Assembly (NCBI GenBank): GCA_017651505.1
Contig: JAGCCV010000021.1
Span: forward strand, 1 to 32,986
Reading direction: 5' to 3'
DNA: 32,986 nt
Source: Bacteroidaceae bacterium
GTDB taxonomy: Bacteria > Bacteroidota > Bacteroidia > Bacteroidales > Bacteroidaceae
The notes beneath the pieces were generated by a model. The model did not search any database. It was not told where the DNA came from and saw only the letters and a program-made list of their open reading frames with translations. The position numbers and the translations under genes are program-made. Below, in pieces: positions 26,464 to 32,986 of this stretch (the first letter of the stretch is position 1; each line of letters begins with the position of its first letter).

Positions 26464-27278
26464 AGAACTTTATTGTCATAATATTATTAATGGCATTATT
26501 GCCATTGAACTTGCAAGCGCAGTTGTGCGAAGTGAATAATACAGCTTTCAGGGCAGGTGAGAGTGTGCAATACGACCTTTATTTTGATTGGGGTATCATC
26601 TGGAAGAAGGTGGGACGGGCTTCATTGACCACAGAGATGACAACCTACCAAAACCAACCTGCTTACGATATCCGTCTCATGGCTATTGGTAGTAAGGAAG
26701 CTGATTTGCTGATGAAATTACGTGATACCCTGCAAGTTTATATGTCTGAACGCTTGGAACCCCTCTACTACAAGAAAGCAGCTGAGGAGGGCAGTTATTA
26801 TAGTGTGGACGAGGCTTGGTATAGCCGTGAAAATGGTGTAAGCAAAGTACACCAGCGTCGTACACGTCCAGGGGTAGCAGATTATACTCCTTTAATAAGT
26901 GATGTTGAGGATAGCCGTTGCGTTTACGATATGCTGAGCATCATTGCCCGTGCCCGTAATTTCTCAGCTGAACATTTCAGTGAGGGACACAAAACCACCC
27001 TGCCTTTGGCTACAGGCCGAACGGTGGATGATGAAATCCTTACTTGCTTGGGCAATGCCACTATTAAGGCGAAGGACGGACTTAAATATGCCTGCAAGGG
27101 TTTTTCTCTTTATGCAGTCACAAAAGAAGGTGATAAAAAAGAAATCCTTCGCTTTTACATCACTGATGATGCTAATCGTCTCCCTATCCGCATTGATATC
27201 AACCTCAAGATTGGTTCTGCCAAAGCATATCTGAAAGAAGTAAAGGGCAATGCCCATCCATTGAAGCCTGTAAAGTAA
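26460..27278 (+). CDS. DUF3108 domain-containing exported protein
   Basis: 272-residue protein with signal peptide ending NLQAQ (about residue 21) and a DUF3108 body (FRAGESVQYDLYFDWGIIWKKVGRASL, DLLMKLRDTLQVYMSERLEPLYYKK). Members are predicted periplasmic or outer-membrane beta proteins of unknown function. Its ATG overlaps the stop of the Ig-like lipoprotein gene (ATGA), so the two proteins are likely made together and may act together at the envelope. Confidence 0.85.
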   Translation: MKNFIVIILLMALLPLNLQAQLCEVNNTAFRAGESVQYDLYFDWGIIWKKVGRASLTTEMTTYQNQPAYDIRLMAIGSKEADLLMKLRDTLQVYMSERLEPLYYKKAAEEGSYYSVDEAWYSRENGVSKVHQRRTRPGVADYTPLISDVEDSRCVYDMLSIIARARNFSAEHFSEGHKTTLPLATGRTVDDEILTCLGNATIKAKDGLKYACKGFSLYAVTKEGDKKEILRFYITDDANRLPIRIDINLKIGSAKAYLKEVKGNAHPLKPVK

Positions 27279-27356
27279 CATCAGGTATCTGCAACAAAAA
27301 GCGAACAAACAGATAGAAGAACAGTAAAAACTTAGGTGAGTTTCAAAATTATTTCT

Positions 27357-27364
27357 TATCTTTG
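27357..27364 (+). promoter_or_regulatory. -7 element TATCTTTG upstream of the Ca/Na antiporter gene
   Basis: TATCTTTG, perfect TANNTTTG, 21 bases before ATG 27386. It overlaps an in-frame TTG at 27362, ruling out that codon as start. The -33 TTTG is not evident. Confidence 0.45.
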
Positions 27365-27385
27365 TTCCCGAATGTAGATTTGGCA

Positions 27386-28339
27386 ATGGATATCTTATGC
27401 TTGCTTGGTGGATTGATTTTGATTCTGTTAGGAGCTAATTACCTGACAGACGGAGCTTCGTCACTCGCAAAAAAACTTAAAGTGTCTGATTTAGTAATAG
27501 GCCTGACCGTAGTAGCCTTTGGCACGTCGGCTCCAGAACTGGCTGTGTCTATTTCATCTGCCCTTAAGGGCAGCGCTGATATCTCTATCGGTAATGTTGT
27601 GGGCAGCAATATGTTCAATACTTTGATGATTGTTGGCTGTACAGCATTCTTCGCTCCCATCATCCTTACCAAGAACACCTTGCTCAAGGAAATACCCCTT
27701 TGCATTCTTGCATCCATAGCGTTGCTTGCTATTTGCAATGATAGGATGCTTGATAATCAACATGCAGACATGGTGAGTCGTGCAGATGGCATCTTGTTAT
27801 TGTTGCTCTTCATCATCTTCATGGTTTATACTTTTTCCATCGCCAAACAAAGCGACAATGAGGAGGTAGAAGCTGTGAAGCAGATTCCATTGTGGTTGTC
27901 TATTATATATATAATAGGTGGACTGGTTGCTCTGGTGTTTGGAGGTAATATTTTTGTTGATGGAGCTACCGGTATTGCTCGCAGCTTAGGTGTTAGCGAG
28001 TCTGTCATTGGTTTGACGTTGGTGGCTGGAGGTACATCACTGCCAGAGTTGGCTACATCGGTGGTAGCAGCCTTAAAGAAGAACCCTGAGATGGCGATTG
28101 GCAATGTGGTAGGCAGCAATCTGTTCAATATCTTCCTGGTGCTGGGTGTTTCAGCTTCCATCTCTCCATTACATTTGATAGGTATCACCAACTTTGACCT
28201 TGGGTCGTTGGTGTTGGCATGCATACTATTGTGGTTTTTTGGTGTTTTCTACAAAACGCGTACCATTACCCGCATCGAGGGCACCATTTTGGTGGTATGC
28301 TATGTGGCTTATACCATTTTGTTGATAATAATGAGTTAA
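27386..28339 (+). CDS. Calcium/sodium antiporter (CaCA family, YrbG-like)
   Basis: 317-residue inner-membrane cation exchanger with about ten transmembrane helices. The two internally duplicated alpha repeats are clear. The first has VVAFGTSAPELAVS (42-55) and IGNVVGSNMFN (68-78). The second, around 208-250, has LVAGGTSLPELATS and IGNVVGSNLFN. The conserved Glu in each PEL motif binds the cation in this family. I chose ATG 27386 because an upstream in-frame TTG (27362) falls inside the promoter -7 box. The GNAT-like gene follows after 6 bases. Confidence 0.93.
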   Translation: MDILCLLGGLILILLGANYLTDGASSLAKKLKVSDLVIGLTVVAFGTSAPELAVSISSALKGSADISIGNVVGSNMFNTLMIVGCTAFFAPIILTKNTLLKEIPLCILASIALLAICNDRMLDNQHADMVSRADGILLLLLFIIFMVYTFSIAKQSDNEEVEAVKQIPLWLSIIYIIGGLVALVFGGNIFVDGATGIARSLGVSESVIGLTLVAGGTSLPELATSVVAALKKNPEMAIGNVVGSNLFNIFLVLGVSASISPLHLIGITNFDLGSLVLACILLWFFGVFYKTRTITRIEGTILVVCYVAYTILLIIMS

Positions 28340-28345
28340 AAAATT

Positions 28346-29488
28346 ATGATAGAGATAAAGAAAGTTGAGACAAAGAGTGAGTTAAAGCAATTCATCCGCT
28401 TCAACTATGAGATGTATAAGGACAATCCCTATTCAGTACCCGACTTGTATGAAGACATGCTCAACACCTTTAATCGAGAGAAGAACGGAGCATTCGAATT
28501 TTGTGAGGCAGATTATTTCCTGGCTTACAAAGACGGGACGTTGGTGGGGCGAGTAGCCGCTATCATCAATCACAAGGCCAACCAAACTTGGAACACCAAA
28601 AACGTTCGTTTCGGATGGATTGATTTTATCGATGATCCTGAAGTTTCAAAAGCGTTGATTAATACTGTTGAGCAATGGGGAAAGGATCATGGTATGACAC
28701 ATATCCAGGGGCCTTTGGGCTTTACCGATATGGATGCAGAAGGTATGCTGATAGAGGGTTTCGACCAATTAGGCACCATGGCAACCATCTATAATTACCC
28801 CTATTATCCTCAACACATGGAGAAGTTGGGCTTTGCCAAGGAGGCCGACTGGATAGAGATGCAGCTGTTTATGCCAGAAGATAGTCAGGTGCCAGAGAAA
28901 CACAAGCGCATTTCCGAGATGGTGATGAAACGCTACAACCTGCGCATCAAGAAATACACTTCCAGCAAGAAGATTCGTGAAGAGTATGGAGAAGCTATTT
29001 TCGAACTGGTTAACGAAGCTTTTGCACCTCTCTATGGTTACTCAGCTCTCTCACCCCGACAGATCAGGCAGTATATAGACATGTATCTGCCCATTGTCGA
29101 TTTGCGCATGATAACCTTGATATTGGATGAAAATGACCAGCTGGTGGGTGCTGGACTTTCGATGCCATCTCTATCAAGAGCGTTGCAGAAGGCTAAAGGC
29201 AAACTCTTCCCCTTTGGCTGGTACCACCTGGCCAAGGTGCTCTACCTGCACCAGTATGGCGATTGTCTCGACCTGTTGCTGGTGGCGGTGAAGCCAGAAT
29301 ATCAAAATAAGGGTGTGAATGCGCTGTTGTTCTACGACTTGATTCCTGTCTATGCCAAGTTAGGTTTCAAATATGCTGAGAGCAATGTGGAATTGGAAAC
29401 TAACGATAAGGTACAGGCACAATGGAGCTATTTCGAGCATAAGGTGCATAAACGCAGAAGGTCATTTGTCAAAGATATTAATATTTGA
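28346..29488 (+). CDS. GNAT-superfamily N-acetyltransferase-like protein
   Basis: 380-residue cytoplasmic protein of a Bacteroidales family annotated as N-acetyltransferase/hypothetical. The N-terminal half starts IEIKKVETKSELKQFIRF and contains YFLAYKDGTLVGRVAAIINH (residues about 58-77), the strand-turn-strand of GNAT folds. The C-terminal half has LDLLLVAVKPEYQNKGVNALLF, matching the acetyl-CoA loop region (V-x-P-x-Q-x-K-G) of GNAT motif A. Acceptor substrate unknown. Probably co-transcribed with the antiporter. Confidence 0.75.
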   Translation: MIEIKKVETKSELKQFIRFNYEMYKDNPYSVPDLYEDMLNTFNREKNGAFEFCEADYFLAYKDGTLVGRVAAIINHKANQTWNTKNVRFGWIDFIDDPEVSKALINTVEQWGKDHGMTHIQGPLGFTDMDAEGMLIEGFDQLGTMATIYNYPYYPQHMEKLGFAKEADWIEMQLFMPEDSQVPEKHKRISEMVMKRYNLRIKKYTSSKKIREEYGEAIFELVNEAFAPLYGYSALSPRQIRQYIDMYLPIVDLRMITLILDENDQLVGAGLSMPSLSRALQKAKGKLFPFGWYHLAKVLYLHQYGDCLDLLLVAVKPEYQNKGVNALLFYDLIPVYAKLGFKYAESNVELETNDKVQAQWSYFEHKVHKRRRSFVKDINI

Positions 29489-29515
29489 TAATTGGAAATT
29501 GAGTTTCGCTCCAAT

Positions 29516-29549
29516 TTTGTTGCGATTCAGCAGAGCTTAGGTAAGTTTG
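29516..29549 (+). promoter_or_regulatory. Candidate promoter for parE-coaD
   Basis: TTTG at 29516-29519, 22 bases, TAAGTTTG at 29542-29549. The -7 box is a perfect match; spacing is slightly long. Start codon 29590 lies 40 bases downstream. Confidence 0.4.
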
Positions 29550-29589
29550 GTTCTGTCTTCGCTACTCAAAAAAATGATAACTATTTTAT

Positions 29590-31530
29590 ATGAATAAGGA
29601 ATCGGATAATACTATGAAGGACAATGAACAATTGGCATCGTCTAATTCTCAATTCTCAATTCTCAATTCTCAAACACCTGTAGATTATACTGACGATAAC
29701 ATCCGCCATTTGGATGATATGGATCATATCCGCATGCGTTCAGGTATGTATATCGGTCGCCTCGGCGATGGTTCACAGTCTGACGATGGTATCTATGTCT
29801 TACTGAAAGAAACTGTTGACAATAGTATCGACGAGTTCAAGATGGGGGCGGGCAACCGTATTGAGGTAACCATTGAGGATAACCTTCGTGTGAGTGTGCG
29901 CGACTATGGTCGAGGCATTCCTCAAGGAAAGATGGTAGAAGCCGTGAGCAAACTGAATACGGGTGGCAAGTATGACAGCAAGGCGTTCAAGAAAAGCGTG
30001 GGACTTAATGGTGTAGGTCTGAAGGCTGTCAATGCCCTTAGCATACACTTCGAGGTACGTAGCTTTCGTGATGGAATGGTGCGAATTGCCAAGTTTGAGT
30101 GTGGCAAACTTGTGAGCGATGTAACTGAACCTACTACCGAACCTACAGGTACCTATATCTATTTCGAGCCTGACAGCACCCTCTTCACCGGCTATATCTA
30201 TCACAATGACATAGTGGAGAATCTGCTCAAAAACTATACTTATCTGAACACAGGTCTTTCCATTTTGTATAATGGACAGAAGATTCTCTCTCGTCACGGA
30301 CTGGAAGACCTGCTGAAAGACAATATGACGATGGATGGCCTGTATGATATCGTCCACTTGAAGGGCACTGACATCGAACTGGCTTTTACCCACACCAACC
30401 AGTATGGTGAGGAGTATTATTCGTTCGTCAATGGTCAGCATACCACCCAAGGTGGAACCCACCAGAGCGCATTGAAGGAGCATTTGGCGCGCACCATCAA
30501 AGAGTTTTACAACAAGAACTTTGAATACAGTGACATCCGTAACGGATTGGTAGCTGCCATTGCCATCAACGTTGAAGAACCTCAGTTCGAGGGACAAACC
30601 AAGACCAAACTCGGTTCTACGCTGATGGAACCAGATGGTGTGACCATCAACAAATATATAGCCGACTTCGTGAAGCAGGAGGTAGATAACTACCTGCACA
30701 AGAACCCACTGATGACCGAAGCTATGCTACAGAAGATACAAGCTTCTGAGAAGGAGAGAAAGGCGATAGCCGGTGTCACCAAGCTGGCGCGCGAGCGTGC
30801 CAAGAAAGCCAATCTGCACAACAGTAAACTGCGCGATTGCCGTTACCACCTCAATGACGGTAAGGGAAAGTCTCAGGAAGAGCAGTCTTGCATCTTCATC
30901 ACCGAGGGTTTGTCGGCCAGCGGTTCTATCACCAAGAGCCGTGATGTCAATACCCAGGCGGTATTCAGTCTTCGAGGCAAGCCACTCAATTCATACGGTC
31001 TTACTAAGAAAGTAGTGTATGAAAACGAGGAGTTCAACCTTTTACAAGCTGCCCTCAATATTGAGGACGGTCTCGATGGCTTGAGATATAATAAGGTGAT
31101 TGTCGCGACCGATGCCGATGTCGATGGCATGCATATCCGCCTGCTAATGATTACCTTCTTCCTGCAGTTCTTCCCCGACCTTATTAAGAAAGGACACGTC
31201 TATATATTACAAACGCCGTTGTTCCGCGTTCGTAACAAGAAGAAAACCACCTATTGCTATACTGAAGATGAACGTGTGAAAGCCGTCAAGAAGTTAGGCC
31301 CTAAGCCAGAAATTACCCGATTTAAGGGTTTAGGAGAGATTGACCCTGATGAGTTTAAGAACTTTATTGGTGAAGATATGCGTCTTGAGCAGGTCAACCT
31401 GCACAAGACCGATTTGGTGAAGGAGTTGTTGGCCTTCTACATGGGCAAGAACACCATGGAGCGACAGGCATTCATCATCAACAACCTGGTGATTGAAGAA
31501 GATTTGGTAACCGAAGATTTCAATATATGA
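29590..31530 (+). CDS. parE: DNA topoisomerase IV subunit B
   Basis: ATPase/TOPRIM subunit partnering ParC, 646 residues. GHKL ATPase motifs: [11 protein letters not shown] (Glu74 base, Asn78 for Mg), DYGRGIP (105-111), [14 protein letters not shown] (138-151). [14 protein letters not shown] (439-446) and [11 protein letters not shown] with Asp508/510/512. [13 protein letters not shown] is near the C-terminus. The usual EGDSA has Leu441 in place of Asp. ParE rather than GyrB is judged by Bacteroidetes-type sequence and the coaD linkage. The first 30 residues are non-conserved and include peptide from four AATTCTC repeats; Met9 (29614) is an alternative start. The stop overlaps the coaD start (ATGA). 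Confidence 0.93.
   Translation: MNKESDNTMKDNEQLASSNSQFSILNSQTPVDYTDDNIRHLDDMDHIRMRSGMYIGRLGDGSQSDDGIYVLLKETVDNSIDEFKMGAGNRIEVTIEDNLRVSVRDYGRGIPQGKMVEAVSKLNTGGKYDSKAFKKSVGLNGVGLKAVNALSIHFEVRSFRDGMVRIAKFECGKLVSDVTEPTTEPTGTYIYFEPDSTLFTGYIYHNDIVENLLKNYTYLNTGLSILYNGQKILSRHGLEDLLKDNMTMDGLYDIVHLKGTDIELAFTHTNQYGEEYYSFVNGQHTTQGGTHQSALKEHLARTIKEFYNKNFEYSDIRNGLVAAIAINVEEPQFEGQTKTKLGSTLMEPDGVTINKYIADFVKQEVDNYLHKNPLMTEAMLQKIQASEKERKAIAGVTKLARERAKKANLHNSKLRDCRYHLNDGKGKSQEEQSCIFITEGLSASGSITKSRDVNTQAVFSLRGKPLNSYGLTKKVVYENEEFNLLQAALNIEDGLDGLRYNKVIVATDADVDGMHIRLLMITFFLQFFPDLIKKGHVYILQTPLFRVRNKKKTTYCYTEDERVKAVKKLGPKPEITRFKGLGEIDPDEFKNFIGEDMRLEQVNLHKTDLVKELLAFYMGKNTMERQAFIINNLVIEEDLVTEDFNI
29644..29671 (+). repeat. 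Heptanucleotide repeat (AATTCTC)x4 inside the parE 5' coding region
   Basis: Four perfect tandem copies, encoding part of residues 19-27. Seven is not a multiple of three, so a one-copy change would shift the reading frame from either upstream ATG (29590 or 29614). Confidence 0.95.
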
Positions 31531-31985
31531 GCAAAGCATTATTTCCTGGCACCTTTGACCCCTTCACCATAGGCCATGATGCCATTGTGAAACGTACCCT
31601 TACCTTTATGGACGAGGTGGTGATAGCCATTGTCAGCAACCCTGACAAGCATGCCTTGTTTCCTGTGAAGGAGAGAGTGCGTATGATTAGCGACCTGTAT
31701 AAGGATGAACCTCGTGTTAAGGTGTTGTCGTTTGAAGGCACTACACCCGATATCGCTGCTGAGGTAGGGGCTAACGCTATTGTGAGGGGTGTTCGCAGTG
31801 TGAAGGATTTTGAATACGAGGAAAACCTGGCTTTCATTTATAAGAAAATGTGCGGTGTTGAAACCATCTTGCTTTATACTGACCCAGAATTGTCTTGTAT
31901 AAGTTCGTCTATTGTCAGGGAGATGATCAAATATGGTAAAGACCCAAGCGAATTTGTTCCTTTCCCATTGTCCATTAATAATTGA
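31527..31985 (+). CDS. coaD: Pantetheine-phosphate adenylyltransferase
   Basis: Penultimate step of coenzyme A synthesis: transfers AMP from ATP to 4'-phosphopantetheine. 152 residues, slightly short of E. coli (159). The nucleotidyltransferase motif is [12 protein letters not shown] with T-x-G-H at 14-17. [12 protein letters not shown] (88-99) and ISSSIVR (125-131) are the other family signatures. Overlaps parE by 4 bases and is followed 6 bases later by the processing peptidase, so parE-coaD-ctp form one unit. Confidence 0.95.
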   Translation: MSKALFPGTFDPFTIGHDAIVKRTLTFMDEVVIAIVSNPDKHALFPVKERVRMISDLYKDEPRVKVLSFEGTTPDIAAEVGANAIVRGVRSVKDFEYEENLAFIYKKMCGVETILLYTDPELSCISSSIVREMIKYGKDPSEFVPFPLSINN

Positions 31986-31991
31986 TCGTTC

Positions 31992-32986
31992 ATGAAGAGA
32001 CTACTATTCATAATGTTTATATCCGCATTGGCATTGCCGATATTATCGCAAACCACATCCCGCATGGCCATGCGCAAACTCAATATGGCGGAATATGCCA
32101 TCAGTCAGTTATATGTTGACAGCGTCGATGAGACCAGCCTGGTGGAAAGCGCCATCACCAAGATGCTGCAACAGCTCGATCCGCACTCTACTTATAACAA
32201 TCCCGATGAGGTAAAGGAGATGAATGAGCCCCTGCAGGGCAATTTCGACGGTATTGGTGTGCAGTTCCAGATGATGGAAGACACCTTGCTGGTGATTCAG
32301 CCTGTAAGTGGCGGACCTTCCGAGAAGGTGGGCATACTGGCGGGCGACCGTATCATAGCCGTTAACGATTCTACCATTGCGGGGGTGAAACTCAGCACTG
32401 AAGAGATTATGAAGAAGTTGCGTGGCCCTAAGGGTACTCTCGTTAATCTGACCGTGTTGCGGCGTGACGTGCAAGACTTGCTGCATTTTACCGTGAAACG
32501 TGATAAGATACCCCTTTATAGCCTTGATGCTGCTTATATGATTGAACCCGGCATCGGCTATATCCGTGTCAGTCGTTTTGCCTTGAACACAGGCAAGGAG
32601 TTCTTAGAGGCATTGCAGAAGCTGCAGGCTAGGGGCATGGTTGACCTGATTCTCGACCTGCAGGGTAATGGCGGAGGCTACCTGAATGCTGCCATTGACT
32701 TGGCTAACGAATTTTTAGGACAACGCGAATTGATTGTCTATACCGAAGGGCGTTCTGAAAAACGCAGTAACTTCTTTGCTAAGGGTAATGGCCATTTTCA
32801 GCAGGGACGCCTTGTGTTGTTGGTGGATGAATATTCTGCTTCAGCATCAGAGATTCTGGCGGGTGCCATGCAGGATTGGGACAGGGCCGTCATTGTGGGT
32901 CGCCGATCTTTTGGCAAGGGCTTGGTACAACGTCCTATCGACTTGCCCGATGGCTCGATGATTCGTCTTACAGTGGCACGCTATTA
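31992..32986 (+). CDS. C-terminal processing peptidase (S41A), 3' end outside window
   Basis: Exported PDZ serine peptidase cut by the right edge after 331 codons; no stop is reached. The signal peptide ends near residue 19 (ALPILSQ). A short helical region contains LDPHSTYNN (62-70). The PDZ domain is about 82-165 (FDGIGVQFQM, GGPSEKVGILAGDRIIAV). The peptidase core shows LDLQGNGGG (221-229), YSASASE with catalytic Ser284, and RRSFGKG with catalytic Lys309, the correct 25-residue spacing of CtpA/CtpB. Substrate unknown. ATG 31992 lies 6 bases after coaD, so it is in the same operon. Confidence 0.92.
   Translation, partial: MKRLLFIMFISALALPILSQTTSRMAMRKLNMAEYAISQLYVDSVDETSLVESAITKMLQQLDPHSTYNNPDEVKEMNEPLQGNFDGIGVQFQMMEDTLLVIQPVSGGPSEKVGILAGDRIIAVNDSTIAGVKLSTEEIMKKLRGPKGTLVNLTVLRRDVQDLLHFTVKRDKIPLYSLDAAYMIEPGIGYIRVSRFALNTGKEFLEALQKLQARGMVDLILDLQGNGGGYLNAAIDLANEFLGQRELIVYTEGRSEKRSNFFAKGNGHFQQGRLVLLVDEYSASASEILAGAMQDWDRAVIVGRRSFGKGLVQRPIDLPDGSMIRLTVARY

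Noticed and set aside
29800-30699. Long open frame (299 codons) on the minus strand opposite parE
   Set aside because: Lies wholly within well-conserved parE coding sequence, has no recognisable domain or promoter, and its composition is what a codon-biased antisense frame gives.
1-32986. Defence island, prophage, integrative element or CRISPR array
   Set aside because: No integrase, transposase, phage gene, direct-repeat array or abrupt composition change is visible; all major genes are chromosomal housekeeping or envelope families.

Overview
This window looks like a stretch of ordinary core chromosome from a Bacteroidales bacterium, most likely Prevotella/Segatella-like. The evidence is the gene families (DUF2851, DUF3108, WbqC, Ig-like lipoproteins, a roughly 500-residue signal peptidase I, Bacteroidetes-type ParC/ParE). 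Many genes are also preceded by the Bacteroidetes -7 element TANNTTTG, in the better cases with TTTG about 20 bases upstream, and Shine-Dalgarno sequences are largely absent. I see no phage, insertion sequence, CRISPR array, toxin system or other island, and no gene-free stretch longer than about 215 bases.

Layout. 1-5061: 3' end of sufS (+) meeting mtnN and a PfkB sugar kinase (-); then an M16 zinc peptidase (+) whose 3' end overlaps a secreted carboxypeptidase-regulatory-domain protein (-). 5187-8642 (-): tightly packed dapB-lepB-WbqC-queH operon. 8738-10566 (+): a DUF2851 protein and a small membrane-anchored hypothetical, closed by a hairpin terminator. 10618-10699 (-): tRNA-Leu(UAG). 10759-15267 (-): parC, an outer-membrane barrel and an S41 lipoprotein. 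15370-17565 (+): glyS and an FKBP-like lipoprotein. 17651-24295 (-): tripartite RND efflux operon (adaptor, pump, outer-membrane factor) ending in an LpxA-type acyltransferase. 24508-32986 (+): Ig-like lipoprotein, DUF3108 protein, Ca/Na antiporter, GNAT-like protein, parE, coaD and the start of a C-terminal processing peptidase.

Functionally the window mixes information processing (topoisomerase IV, GlyRS, tRNA-Leu, queuosine synthesis), central metabolism (lysine/peptidoglycan precursor, CoA, SAH/MTA recycling, Fe-S assembly) and envelope work (signal peptidase, LPS acylation, efflux, several secreted or lipid-anchored proteins).

The most notable observation is an in-frame TAG at codon 41 of parC. 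It replaces a conserved Tyr in an otherwise intact, normally essential gene, while TAG is used as a normal stop by neighbouring genes. Secondary points are a four-copy heptanucleotide repeat inside the 5' coding region of parE, a TTG-started barrel gene with an in-frame ATG...TAA just upstream, and nuclease-like sequence hints in the DUF2851 protein. I did not find a clear new multi-gene system.
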